Assembly (NCBI GenBank): GCA_021325475.1
Contig: JAJPHA010000044.1
Span: 1-64,000, forward strand
DNA length: 64,000 nucleotides
Direction: 5' to 3'
Source of the DNA: Rhodanobacteraceae bacterium
GTDB lineage: Bacteria > Pseudomonadota > Gammaproteobacteria > Xanthomonadales > Rhodanobacteraceae
Under the pieces are notes generated by a model. It made no database searches, was not told the origin of the DNA, and saw only the letters and a program-made list of their open reading frames with translations. This document shows, one piece after another, positions 1 to 8,190 of this stretch. The first letter of the stretch is position 1; each line of letters begins with the position of its first letter. Made by a program: the position numbers and the translations under genes.

Positions 1-63
1 CGCGCGATCGAGACCGCCTACGCCGCGAGCGTCGAGCATGCGGCGGCGGAGCCGGCGACGTGA
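1..63 (+). CDS. 3' end of an upstream gene (partial)
   Basis: The first 63 bases read openly in one frame to a TGA at 61-63 and give about 20 Ala/Glu-rich residues. The stop overlaps the GTG start of the next gene (GTGA), the usual sign of translational coupling. In gammaproteobacterial methionine-salvage clusters the gene before mtnC is often acireductone dioxygenase (mtnD), so that is the likeliest parent, but the visible tail is too short to identify. The rest lies outside the window. Confidence 0.5.
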   Translation, partial: RAIETAYAASVEHAAAEPAT

Positions 64-743
64 TCCGCGCGATCCTGACCGACATCGAAGGCACCACCAG
101 CTCGATCCGCTTCGTCAAGGACGTGCTGTTCCCCTACGCGCGCAAGCGCCTGCCCGCCTTCATCGAAACCCATGCCGACCGCCCCGCGGTGCAGCACTGG
201 TTGCACGAGGCGGCGAAGGAAGCCGGCCTCGTCGCCGCGAGCCGCGCCGAGCTGATCGCCTTGCTGCAACGCTGGATCGACGAGGACCGCAAGGCGACCT
301 CGCTCAAGGCGTTGCAGGGCATGATCTGGGAGGAAGGCTATCGCAACGGCGAGTTCCGCGCGCACGTCTACGCCGAGGTGCCGGCCAAGCTGCGCGAATG
401 GAAGCAGCGCGGGCTGGCACTGTACGTGTTCTCGTCGGGCTCGGTGCCGGCGCAGCGCTTGTTCTTCCGCCACAGCGAGGCGGGCGATCTCGGCGAGCTG
501 TTCGACGGCTACTTCGACACCGAGATCGGCGCCAAGCGCGAGGTCGAATCGTACCGCCGCATCGCCGCGGCGATCGGCCGCCGGGTCGGCGACATCCTGT
601 TTCTCTCCGACGTCGTCGAGGAACTCGACGCCGCCGCCACCGCCGGCATGCACACCACCCTGTTGGCGCGGCCGCCGGCGACGTGCCCAGCCAACGGCGC
701 GCACCGCTGTGTCGCCGATTTCAACGGGGTGGCGCTCGAGTGA
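60..743 (+). CDS. mtnC: Acireductone synthase (enolase-phosphatase E1)
   Basis: A 227-residue HAD-superfamily enzyme. It enolises 2,3-diketo-5-methylthiopentyl-1-phosphate and then removes the phosphate, making acireductone in the methionine salvage pathway. The N-terminus carries the family hallmark TDIEGTTSS (HAD motif I, Mg2+-binding Asp/Glu), followed by the serine-rich motif II FSSGSV near residue 125 and the acidic motif III DVVEELDAA near 180. Length is normal for the family. The GTG start overlaps the previous stop (GTGA), so the gene is translationally coupled to an upstream gene, as expected in a salvage operon. MTA metabolism reappears at 37.6 kb as an MTA/SAH deaminase. Confidence 0.95.
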   Translation: MIRAILTDIEGTTSSIRFVKDVLFPYARKRLPAFIETHADRPAVQHWLHEAAKEAGLVAASRAELIALLQRWIDEDRKATSLKALQGMIWEEGYRNGEFRAHVYAEVPAKLREWKQRGLALYVFSSGSVPAQRLFFRHSEAGDLGELFDGYFDTEIGAKREVESYRRIAAAIGRRVGDILFLSDVVEELDAAATAGMHTTLLARPPATCPANGAHRCVADFNGVALE

Positions 744-749
744 GCCGCG

Positions 750-1337
750 ATGGAACGCGTGTACGCCTGGACAATTCCGGCACTGTGGGTGGCTTGGCTC
801 GGCTACTGGATGTACGCTGCGCGCGGCGTGAAACCCGCCGTCCGGCGCGAGCCCATCGTCTCGCGTCTGGCCCATCTCGGCCCGCTCGTGCTCGCGGCGC
901 TGCTGCTCGTGCCGCGCACGCTGCCCGGCGGCTGGTTGGGCGAGCCGATCCTGCCGTTCCCCGTCGCGCTGTACTGGATCGGCGTGGCGCTGCTCGCCGG
1001 CGGTCTCGCCTTCGCGGTATGGGCGCGCCGCGCGCTCGGCGGCAACTGGAGCGGCACGGTCACGCTGAAGCAGGATCACGAACTGGTGCGCGTCGGCCCA
1101 TATCGTCATGTGCGCCATCCGATCTACACCGGCCTGCTGCTCGGCTTCCTCGGTACCGCGCTGGCGCGCGACGAATGGCGCGGCATGCTCGCCGTCGCGA
1201 TCGCCTGGCTCGCGCTGTGGCGCAAGGCCCGGCTGGAGGAACGCTGGATGGTCGAACGGTTCGGCGACGCCTACCGCCGCTACCAGGCCGAGGTGCCGGC
1301 GCTGCTGCCGCTGCGTCTGCCACGAAGCGGGCGCTGA
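750..1337 (+). CDS. Isoprenylcysteine carboxyl methyltransferase (ICMT)-family membrane protein
   Basis: A 195-residue protein with about four hydrophobic segments (roughly residues 5-25, 45-65, 75-95 and 125-150). The C-terminal half has the SAM-binding signature of ICMT/PEMT-like methyltransferases: RVGPYRHVRHPIY, then a Glu-Glu pair and an ERFGDAYRRY segment. It begins 6 bp after mtnC and probably shares its transcript. Bacterial members have uncertain substrates (small thiols, lipids or isoprenoid-like compounds), so no specific reaction is claimed. A link with mtnC through recycling of SAM by-products is conceivable but only inferred. Confidence 0.8.
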   Translation: MERVYAWTIPALWVAWLGYWMYAARGVKPAVRREPIVSRLAHLGPLVLAALLLVPRTLPGGWLGEPILPFPVALYWIGVALLAGGLAFAVWARRALGGNWSGTVTLKQDHELVRVGPYRHVRHPIYTGLLLGFLGTALARDEWRGMLAVAIAWLALWRKARLEERWMVERFGDAYRRYQAEVPALLPLRLPRSGR

Positions 1338-1359
1338 GGCGCTGCGGTAGGCTAGATTC

Positions 1360-3270
1360 ATGATCCGAGGCAATCACATCTTCCGCAGCGGAGCCGCGGC
1401 GATGGCGCTGGTCGCCGCGACCGGCGCGGCGATGGCGGCCTCCGTGCACGACCAGCTCGACGCACTCTACCAGCGCGACGCGGCCGCGACGGTCGAACTC
1501 GCCGAGCGGCTGCTGACGCAAGACGCGAATCTCGGTGTCACCGACCGGATCGAGGCGCAGGCGTATCTTTGCGAGTCGCTCGAAGACCTCGACCGTTTCG
1601 ACGACGCCGCCGCGCGCGCCGCCGCGGCGATCGCGGCGCTGCCGGCGACGCCGCCCGGCGATGCGATCGAACCCAGCGCGCGGCTGCTCGCGTGCGCAGG
1701 CTTCCTCGCCAAGCAGCAGAAGCGCTTCGCCGAGGCCATGGCGGATCTCGATCGGGCGCAGGCGCTGCTCGATCCGAAGACCATGGGCACGACGCTGTCC
1801 TACGTGCTGTACCGGCGCGCCGGCCTGCACGACACGCTCGGCGATCACGCCGCCGCACTCGGCGATCTCGCCCGGGCGCTGCAATTGCTGCCCGACGATC
1901 CGACCAATCGCGATGACGAAGCCCAGCGCAACAACATCGCCAGCGCCATCGCCCGCATTCACCTGCACCGCCGGGAGTACGCCGCGGCGCTGCCCTACTA
2001 CCTCGACACGCTGCGCTACACCCAACGCATCCAGGACGAGCATGCCGAGGCGGTGATCCAGCTCAATCTCGGCGAGTGCTACCGCGGCCTCGATCGCCGC
2101 GAGGATGCCGCACGGGCCTACGCGCGCGCCCTCGACGTCGGCACGCAGCGCGAAGACCGGCTGCTGATCGGACGGGCCGAAGCCGGCCTGGGCGCGCTCG
2201 CCCGAATGGCCGGCGACTACCCGACCGCGCTCGCGCATTTCGCCGCGGCGCACGCGGCGCTCACCGCGCAATCGCTGCCGCTGGATGCCGCCAACGCCGA
2301 TCTCGAACGCGCCGAGGTGCTGGCGGACCTGCGCGACTGGCCGGCGCTCGCCAAACTCGCCGACGCGCTCATCGCCGCCGTCGCCGGCAGCGGCGACAAG
2401 CGCCTGCTGCGTCGCGCCTACGAACTGCGCGCGCGCGCCGCCGAGGGGCGCGGCGAGCTTGCCGCCGCGCTCGCCGATACGCGAGCGGGCGCACGCCTGC
2501 AAGACGAGATCCACGCCGCGGAACTGGCCGACGAACTGGCCAAGCGCACGGCGCAGTTCGACGTCGCCAAGCTCGAGAGCCAGACGCGGCTGCTCGCGCG
2601 CGAAAACGAACTGGCGCGCCTGCAAATCGAACACGAACACGACGTCAACCTGCTCCAGCGCGCCACCATCGCCGTCGCCGGCGGCGTGGTCCTGCTGCTG
2701 GCGTTGAGCGTGCGCCGACACGTCAAGGTCCGCCGCCTGCTGACCCGGCTCGCCAGCGAGGATGCGCTCACCGGTCTCGGCAACCGCCGGGCGACGCTGG
2801 CCGCCGCCGCGGCGGCGTTCGCGGCGGCGCGCCACGACGCCACGTCGCTGTCGCTCGCTCTGCTCGACATCGATCATTTCAAGAGCTTCAACGATCGCCA
2901 CGGCCACGCCGTCGGCGACGCCGTGCTGATCGAGGTGGCACGCTGTCTGCGGGCGCATCTGCGCGCCGGCGATGTCTGCGGACGCATCGGCGGCGAGGAA
3001 TTCCTGCTCGCGCTCCCCGGCTGCGCGCCGGATCATGCCGTGCAGACCCTGGAACGCCTGCGGACCGCGGCGACCACGTTGCGCGTGGCCGGTCTGCCGG
3101 AAGGCGAGCACATCACCTTGAGCGCCGGTGTGGCTCATCGCAGCGAGCGCGACGCGAGTCTCGACGCGTTGATGCAGCGCGCGGATGCCGCGCTCTACGC
3201 CGCGAAGCACGCCGGGCGCGATCGGGTCGCGGTCAGCGATGTGACCGGCGCCGCGGAGCCGGCGTCATGA
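1360..3270 (+). CDS. Membrane diguanylate cyclase with periplasmic TPR-like sensor (GGEEF)
   Basis: A 636-residue protein. A signal peptide at residues 1-25 is followed by a long helical region (about 30-390) with TPR-like repeats, a membrane segment near 430-447 (AVAGGVVLLLALSV), a short linker and a C-terminal GGDEF domain. The active-site motif is GGEEF at residues 544-548, and an RxxD inhibitory site (RAGD) sits five residues before it, so both catalysis and product inhibition by c-di-GMP look intact. The topology places the TPR part outside the cytoplasm as a sensor and the cyclase inside. The stop overlaps the start of a C13 peptidase (ATGA), which implies coupled expression. Confidence 0.9.
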   Translation: MIRGNHIFRSGAAAMALVAATGAAMAASVHDQLDALYQRDAAATVELAERLLTQDANLGVTDRIEAQAYLCESLEDLDRFDDAAARAAAAIAALPATPPGDAIEPSARLLACAGFLAKQQKRFAEAMADLDRAQALLDPKTMGTTLSYVLYRRAGLHDTLGDHAAALGDLARALQLLPDDPTNRDDEAQRNNIASAIARIHLHRREYAAALPYYLDTLRYTQRIQDEHAEAVIQLNLGECYRGLDRREDAARAYARALDVGTQREDRLLIGRAEAGLGALARMAGDYPTALAHFAAAHAALTAQSLPLDAANADLERAEVLADLRDWPALAKLADALIAAVAGSGDKRLLRRAYELRARAAEGRGELAAALADTRAGARLQDEIHAAELADELAKRTAQFDVAKLESQTRLLARENELARLQIEHEHDVNLLQRATIAVAGGVVLLLALSVRRHVKVRRLLTRLASEDALTGLGNRRATLAAAAAAFAAARHDATSLSLALLDIDHFKSFNDRHGHAVGDAVLIEVARCLRAHLRAGDVCGRIGGEEFLLALPGCAPDHAVQTLERLRTAATTLRVAGLPEGEHITLSAGVAHRSERDASLDALMQRADAALYAAKHAGRDRVAVSDVTGAAEPAS

Positions 3271-4292
3271 GGCGAGCGCGCGTCCTGAGGCGAGCGCGCG
3301 TCCTGCTCATCTTCGTCGCGGCGTTCCTGCTCGGCGCCGGCGCGGCGTATTTCTGGCACGCGGTCCCCGGGCGCACCGCGCCCGAGGCACCGGCGACGGC
3401 CAGCAGCGAAGCCGGCAGCGACAGCGACGCGCAAGACGAGCGTCGCTGGCCGGACGACGCCGGCTCGCCGGAAGAGGTCATGTACGCGCAGCCCGAGCGC
3501 ATGCGCGAGGCGATCGCCCGGCTCGCACCGCGCACGTCGGGCAAGGTGAACCTGTACCTGATCGCCTTCGCCGCCGACGGTGAGGAGGACGTGTTCCGCA
3601 ACGAAGCGGAATACGTCGTTCGACTCTTCCGCGAGCGTTTCGACGCCGCGGGACACACGCTGCTGCTGGTCAACCATCCGGCGACGCTCGCCCGCCTGCC
3701 GCTCGCCAGTCTCAGCAATCTCGAAACCGCGGTCGCGGCGGTGAGCGAGAGAATGGATCCTGCGCAGGACATCCTGTTTCTGCTGCTGACCAGCCACGGC
3801 TCGCGCGATCACGTGCTGTACGTGAGCATGGATCCGCTGCCGCTGGACCAGATCGGCCCGGACGATCTCGCCGATCTGTTCGGCAAATATCCGGTGCGCA
3901 ACAAGGTGATCGTGATCTCGGCGTGCTACTCGGGCGGCTTCATCGACGCCTTGAAGGACGACGCCACGCTGCTGATCACCGCGGCGCGCGCGGATCGTGC
4001 CTCGTTCGGTTGCGGCAATGACTCGGACATCACCGACTTCGGTCGCGCCTTCTTCGTCGAGGGTCTCAACCACCACGACTCGTTCGCCGCCGCGTTCGCC
4101 GAGGCGAACCGGCTGATCGACGAATGGGAGAGCCGCAGCGGCGAGGAACACTCGTATCCGCGATGGGTCTCGACGCCGCGCATCGAGGCGGCGCTGGCAA
4201 CGTGGCGGGCCGGTCTGCGCCTCGGCCCGCCGGTGCCGTTCGCGCCGGCACCGAAGACGGACGCGGGCGAATCCTTGACCGTGTCGCGTTAG
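3267..4292 (+). CDS. Membrane-anchored C13 (legumain/caspase-like) cysteine peptidase
   Basis: A 341-residue protein. After a short Arg-rich start comes one membrane helix (about residues 13-33), a low-complexity linker rich in Ala, Ser and Asp, and a caspase-fold domain. The catalytic dyad is visible as His177 in LLTSHGSRDH and Cys220 in VISACYSGGF, each preceded by a hydrophobic strand as in peptidase family C13. The ATG overlaps the preceding diguanylate cyclase stop (ATGA). Its own stop overlaps the stop of the convergent glycerophosphodiesterase gene. The domain should face the periplasm, the same side as the cyclase's sensor. Substrate unknown. Confidence 0.85.
   Translation: MRRARVLRRARVLLIFVAAFLLGAGAAYFWHAVPGRTAPEAPATASSEAGSDSDAQDERRWPDDAGSPEEVMYAQPERMREAIARLAPRTSGKVNLYLIAFAADGEEDVFRNEAEYVVRLFRERFDAAGHTLLLVNHPATLARLPLASLSNLETAVAAVSERMDPAQDILFLLLTSHGSRDHVLYVSMDPLPLDQIGPDDLADLFGKYPVRNKVIVISACYSGGFIDALKDDATLLITAARADRASFGCGNDSDITDFGRAFFVEGLNHHDSFAAAFAEANRLIDEWESRSGEEHSYPRWVSTPRIEAALATWRAGLRLGPPVPFAPAPKTDAGESLTVSR
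3268..3303 (+). repeat. 18-bp perfect tandem duplication at the C13 peptidase start
   Basis: The 18-base unit at 3268-3285 (TGAGGCGAGCGCGCGTCC) is repeated exactly at 3286-3303. It duplicates the hexapeptide RRARVL at the extreme N-terminus of the C13 peptidase, doubling the positive charge before the membrane anchor. Gain or loss of a copy keeps the reading frame. Confidence 0.9.
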
Positions 4293-5377
4293 CGCGCGGC
4301 GCGGAACGTTTCGCGCGCGGCCAGCGCGCGGTCGGGGAAGTCGCAGAACAGCGCATCCACGCCGAGCGCGAATGCCGCCTCGAGTTCCGCACGCGGCGTG
4401 GCGAACGGCGCGCTCGGCCAGTCGTCGCGGAAGGTCCAGGCGTGCACTTCGAGTCCCTGCGCGTGCGCCGCCGCGACCAGCCCCGTATGCTTTTCCGCAT
4501 TATCCCAAAGGAATCTCTGAACAAACGGAGGATGCAGCCTGGGCTCTTTCAGCCCCCTTGAGTCAAGGGGGCGATCAAACCCTTGCGCAGCAAGGGTTTG
4601 ATGGGGGTTGTGGGGGTGCGGCACCGGCAGCCGAGGACAGGAACATGGGGATTTGTTCAGACCTTCCCAAAGTAGACTCTTCGCCGGCGCCACCCCGCGC
4701 GCCCAACGGGCGAGGTCGCGCAGCGCCGCGTCGCGCGCCGCGGTGTCGGCGGGCAGCGTCTCGCACAGCGCATAGACCGGATTGCCGCAGCGTTCGAACA
4801 CGCGGCGCAGGAAGACGTGATCGAAGCATTCCAGCCAGACCGGCGCCTGCGGTCCGGTCAGCCCGCGCGGCGCCAGTTCGCGCTCCAACGCCGCCAGCAG
4901 GTCGATGCCGAGCGCGTCGAAATACGCCGGCTGCTTGATTTCGGCGTCGATGACGATCGGCGCGCCGCATTGTCGCGCCGTCGCGCCGACGAGATCGAGC
5001 AGATGCGAAAAGCGCGGCACGATGAAGTGATCGTCGTATTGCGTGCCGCGTGCGGGCAGCGGCTGACGCGCGCGCAAGGTATCGAGCTCGGCCGCGTCGA
5101 AATCGCCGATCCACCAATCCTCGACGCCGGCGATTGCGCGCCGGCGCGCGGCGAATTCCGGTCGCGCCGCGATGTCGGTGCTGCGCGCCAGGCCGAGATC
5201 GTGGCGCGCGAACAGCACGCCGTCGCGGCTGGCGACGAGGTCGGGCTCGATCGCGTCGGCGCCCTGCGCGATCGCCAGCCGGTACGCCTCGAGCGTGTGC
5301 TCCGGTCGATAGCCGCTCGCGCCGCGATGGGCGATGATGCGCGGCGGCGCGCCGCTCAGCGTGTTCCAGCGCGCCAT
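4289..5377 (-). CDS. Glycerophosphodiester phosphodiesterase with a 54-residue in-frame repeat insertion
   Basis: A 362-residue GDPD-family TIM-barrel enzyme, expected to hydrolyse glycerophosphodiesters to glycerol-3-phosphate and an alcohol. The N-terminus shows the catalytic and metal-binding motifs AHRGASGYRPEHT, AIEPDLV and FARHDLG. No signal peptide is evident. Residues 238-291 are foreign: they are encoded by a palindromic element at 4511-4664 plus one copy of an 8-bp target duplication. Removing 162 bp restores a continuous KSLLWDNAEKH and a normal length near 308 residues. Whether the enlarged protein still folds is unknown. The start is the ATG just before RWNTLSG, and the stop overlaps the C13 peptidase stop. 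Confidence 0.85.
   Translation of the reverse strand: MARWNTLSGAPPRIIAHRGASGYRPEHTLEAYRLAIAQGADAIEPDLVASRDGVLFARHDLGLARSTDIAARPEFAARRRAIAGVEDWWIGDFDAAELDTLRARQPLPARGTQYDDHFIVPRFSHLLDLVGATARQCGAPIVIDAEIKQPAYFDALGIDLLAALERELAPRGLTGPQAPVWLECFDHVFLRRVFERCGNPVYALCETLPADTAARDAALRDLARWARGVAPAKSLLWEGLNKSPCSCPRLPVPHPHNPHQTLAAQGFDRPLDSRGLKEPRLHPPFVQRFLWDNAEKHTGLVAAAHAQGLEVHAWTFRDDWPSAPFATPRAELEAAFALGVDALFCDFPDRALAARETFRAAR
4503..4672. mobile_element. REP/MITE-like palindromic element, copy 1, with 8-bp target duplication
   Basis: A 154-bp element (4511-4664) lies between direct repeats TCCCAAAG (4503-4510 and 4665-4672). Its ends carry the inverted word TCTGAACAAA. Inside are two hairpins: CCCCCTTGA/TCAAGGGGG near 4554-4573 and AAACCCTTGC/GCAAGGGTTT near 4578-4602. 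No transposase is encoded, so it is a non-autonomous element. The same core occurs in opposite orientation at 52.25-52.36 kb. Element plus one target copy is 162 bp (54 codons), so the host gene stays open. Confidence 0.85.
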
Positions 5378-5485
5378 GCGGGCCGGACCGGGAACGCGGC
5401 GCCGCGCAAATTGCCCGGCGCAGACGGCGGGACTAGAATCCGGCGCGGGGGGCGAGCGGGTTCTTCCACACGGGGAGGGTACACC

Positions 5486-5962
5486 ATGTTCACCATGAGA
5501 ATGCGCACGTTCGCGATGGCGACGTGTCTGCTCGGCGTGTCCGTGATCGCCTTGGCCGGCGAGCCGGCCACGGACAAGGGCTCGCTCAACGCGGCCTGGA
5601 CCAAGGCGGTCAAGGCCGGCGATCTCGACGGCGTGATGAAACTCTACGCCGCCGATGCGGTGGCCTGGTTCCCGGAGGAACCGGAACACAACGGCGCCGA
5701 GGCGATCCGCGCCGCGTACAAGTCGCTGTTCGACACCTACCAGGTGGTCGACGTCAAGCTGACCGCCCTCGGCCGCGTCTCCGACGGCAAGCACGCCGCC
5801 GGCTGGGGCCGCTATTCGCTCACGCTCAAGCAGAAATCCGACGGCAAGACGACGACCACGACCGGTCGCTTCACCGACGTCACCGAGTTGCGCGGCAAGC
5901 ACTGGGTCTACATCGCCGATCACGCCTCGGCCGATCCGCCGCCGCCGGCCGCGACCAAGTAA
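5486..5962 (+). CDS. Exported NTF2-like (SnoaL/SgcJ-type) protein
   Basis: A 158-residue protein with a signal peptide (about residues 1-25, cut after ALAGE) and a single NTF2-like domain. The helix and strand pattern AWTKAVKAGDLDGVMKLYAADAVAWFPEEPEHNGAEAIRAA is typical of the SgcJ/EcaC and DUF4440 groups. A purine-rich site GGGAGGG lies seven bases before the ATG. Members of this fold bind small ligands or act as minor enzymes, and nothing here fixes a substrate. Probably periplasmic. It is divergent from the glycerophosphodiesterase and convergent with the dioxygenase. Confidence 0.75.
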   Translation: MFTMRMRTFAMATCLLGVSVIALAGEPATDKGSLNAAWTKAVKAGDLDGVMKLYAADAVAWFPEEPEHNGAEAIRAAYKSLFDTYQVVDVKLTALGRVSDGKHAAGWGRYSLTLKQKSDGKTTTTTGRFTDVTELRGKHWVYIADHASADPPPPAATK

Positions 5963-5975
5963 CGCACGCCTCGGC

Positions 5976-6647
5976 TCAGGGCTCGCTCCAGCGTCGCAGC
6001 AGGTTGGCGTGGGTCTTGTGCACGAGGTCGTAGGCCGGGCTCTTGCCGGCCTCGCGGCCGAGCAGATCGAGCGCGCGGGCGAGATCGGCCAGCACCTCGC
6101 GCTCGGCGGCGCCGCGCACGAAGCTCTGGATCCACGCCACCACGGCGAGCCGCTCGCCGCGCGCGATCGGGCGCACGCGATGCAGTTGTCCGGTCGGATA
6201 GCACACCATCGCACGCGCCGGCAGCTTCACCAGGAATTCGCCGCTGCCGGATTCGAGCGCCAACTCGCCGCCGTCGTATTCTTCCGGTGCGTTCAGGAAC
6301 AGGGTGAGCGACAGGTCGGTGCGCCACACCGTCGCCTCGCCCATCAGCGCGTTGTCGACGTGCGCGCCGTACTCCATGCCGGAGCGGTAGCGCGATACCA
6401 GCAACGAGTGCAACTGGTTCGGATAGACCATCTGGCGAAACCCGGCGTGGCGCCGCAGCGCGCCGAGCACGATGTCGTGGATGGCCGCGAGCTGCGGCGC
6501 GTCGCGCCGCAACTGCTGATTGCGCTTGACCTGCGCGGTCAACCCGCCCGCGGTCTCGCTGCCATCGACGAATTCCGCGCCGGCGATCTCGGCGAGGATG
6601 GCGCGATGTTCTTCCGGGGTGATGACGTCCGCGAAGGTCAGGATCAT
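5976..6647 (-). CDS. PKHD-type Fe(II)/2-oxoglutarate dioxygenase (PiuC/YbiX family)
   Basis: A 223-residue protein. The double-stranded beta-helix metal site is visible as HxD in YGAHVDNA (near residue 97) and the distal His in GQLHRVRPIARGERLAV, whose Arg would bind 2-oxoglutarate. Length and the C-terminal helical tail match PKHD-type hydroxylases, often linked to iron uptake in Pseudomonas (PiuC). It starts 3 bp after the stop of the Gly-rich secreted protein gene and may be read from the same transcript. No TonB receptor is nearby, so the iron link is only from the family. Confidence 0.9.
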   Translation of the reverse strand: MILTFADVITPEEHRAILAEIAGAEFVDGSETAGGLTAQVKRNQQLRRDAPQLAAIHDIVLGALRRHAGFRQMVYPNQLHSLLVSRYRSGMEYGAHVDNALMGEATVWRTDLSLTLFLNAPEEYDGGELALESGSGEFLVKLPARAMVCYPTGQLHRVRPIARGERLAVVAWIQSFVRGAAEREVLADLARALDLLGREAGKSPAYDLVHKTHANLLRRWSEP

Positions 6648-6650
6648 GCG

Positions 6651-8111
6651 TCAGGGCACGCCGAAACCGTCGGCGAAGATGCGATCCCCGCAGCTCAGCA
6701 TCAAGCCGGTCCGATCCGCCCCGTAGGTATCGATGTTGTCGCGCGGCGAGGTGCCGCCATCCGGGGCGTAGTTGCTGGTGAACGTGTTCTGGCAGCCGCT
6801 GACCTTGGGCAGGCTGGTCGGCATGCCCTGATTGTTGCCGTTGGCGTTGGTGAGGTCGCTGAGCGCGAAGATCGCGCCGCCCTTGGCGAGTCCGGCGGTG
6901 CCGCTACCACCGGATTCGCCGGCATAGGCGCTGTTGCTGCTGAAGCTGCTGCTCATCAGAGTCAAGCTGCCGGCGCGAATGAAGACCGCGCCACCGAGGC
7001 CCCCGCCCGAGCCACCGCTGGTGAGGACCCCATTGCCACCGCCGAAACCGCCGCCGCCGGGCGTGCCCGCGGACTCCCCAGCACCACCCGCACCGCCGCC
7101 GGCGCCGAAGCCGCCGCGGCCACCGGCGCCACCGGTCCCGCCCGGATAGGCGCCACCCGCGCCGCCGCCACCGCCGAACCCGCCGTCGCCGCCAGCAGCG
7201 CCGCCACCGGGACATCCGGCGTATTGACAGGATCCGGCGCCGCCGCCACCGCCGCCGCCGAAACCGCCGGCGCCGCCCGGCTGCGATGCGGCGGGGGCGA
7301 GACCCGCACCACCACCGCCGCCACCACCACCGAATTCGCCCGGCTGCCCCGCCGTCGGCGAGCTACCACCCGTACCCGGATTGCCACCCGGGCTACCGCC
7401 GCCCGGTGCGCCGCCGCCCGCGGTGCTGCCGTTGGAGGTCCCGGCGCCACCGCCGCCGCTGCCGAAATCGCCGACCCCGCCCTGTGTACCCGAGCCGCCG
7501 CTCAACTGGGCGCCTGTGCCGCCCGAGCCGCCCATGCCACCGCCGCCGTCGCCGCCCATGCCGACATTGATATCACCGAAGATGGTATTTGAGACGCCAC
7601 CCGCCTGACCGCCGTAGGCATGATTGCCGTTGAATGCGACGTTCGTCACCGTCACGGCGCCGTCGTAGATGAAGATCGCGCCGCCCATCCCCGCGCCACC
7701 TCCGGCGCCGTGGCTGCCGCCGCCGCCTTGCGCGGCGTTGTTGCTGAGGGTCAGATTCTGGAACGAGACCGAAGGTGCGACGCCCGAGCCGCCGACAAAG
7801 AACAGACGGTAACCGGACGCACCTTGGCTGATGGTCGGACTGCCGACATCACCAACGATGTCCATGTCGCTGGCGATCTGCGGCAGTACGCCGCTCACGG
7901 TCAAATTGGTGGTGATCTGCAAGGTATCGCGACCGCTGCCGGCGAGACAGCCGCCGCTGGCGACATCGTTGTTGGCGGCCGTGATCGCATCGTTCAAGGT
8001 ACAGACCGTGCCGTCGACGATGATGGTGGTGGCCGCCGCCGGCGCCGCCGTCAGCGCCGCGATGACGGCCGCCGCAAGCGCCGCACGCGCGGGAAAACGC
8101 CGGTTACCCAT
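6651..8111 (-). CDS. Secreted Gly-rich beta-helix-like protein with C-terminal IFADGF motif
   Basis: A 486-residue protein. A signal peptide (residues 1-27, ending AAPAAA) leads into a conserved start module of the CTLNDAITAANNDVASGGC type seen in secreted parallel-beta-helix proteins. The middle (about residues 130-385) is dominated by GGxGG repeats with regularly spaced Asn, Ser and Ala, resembling PE_PGRS-like glycine-rich coils. The C-terminus ends SCGDRIFADGFGVP. The same IFADG[F/Y] ending recurs on two other unrelated exported proteins in this window. No membrane anchor or autotransporter barrel is visible. Function unknown; surface or extracellular matrix role inferred from composition only. 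Confidence 0.75.
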   Translation of the reverse strand: MGNRRFPARAALAAAVIAALTAAPAAATTIIVDGTVCTLNDAITAANNDVASGGCLAGSGRDTLQITTNLTVSGVLPQIASDMDIVGDVGSPTISQGASGYRLFFVGGSGVAPSVSFQNLTLSNNAAQGGGGSHGAGGGAGMGGAIFIYDGAVTVTNVAFNGNHAYGGQAGGVSNTIFGDINVGMGGDGGGGMGGSGGTGAQLSGGSGTQGGVGDFGSGGGGAGTSNGSTAGGGAPGGGSPGGNPGTGGSSPTAGQPGEFGGGGGGGGAGLAPAASQPGGAGGFGGGGGGGAGSCQYAGCPGGGAAGGDGGFGGGGGAGGAYPGGTGGAGGRGGFGAGGGAGGAGESAGTPGGGGFGGGNGVLTSGGSGGGLGGAVFIRAGSLTLMSSSFSSNSAYAGESGGSGTAGLAKGGAIFALSDLTNANGNNQGMPTSLPKVSGCQNTFTSNYAPDGGTSPRDNIDTYGADRTGLMLSCGDRIFADGFGVP

Positions 8112-8190
8112 GACGAGCCCTCCCCTGTTCCGGACGAGGCGAGCCTACTCCTCCGCCGCCGAGCGTGGCAAGCGGCGCCGTGGCGGATGG

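Noticed and set aside
18..1373. Long open frames opposite real genes (for example minus 18-1373, minus 1060-3210, plus 7831-10338, plus 50767-52338, plus 58251-60794)
   Set aside because: They are mirror frames of GC-rich genes with strong third-position bias, have Arg/Ala/Gly-heavy low-information products, no ribosome sites and no family motifs.
4511..4664. A transposase inside the inserted element
   Set aside because: 154 bp of hairpins, no ORF of its own; non-autonomous.
4289..5377. Glycerophosphodiesterase considered a pseudogene
   Set aside because: The insertion keeps the frame, there are no stops, and all catalytic motifs lie outside it; activity is unknown but the gene is intact.
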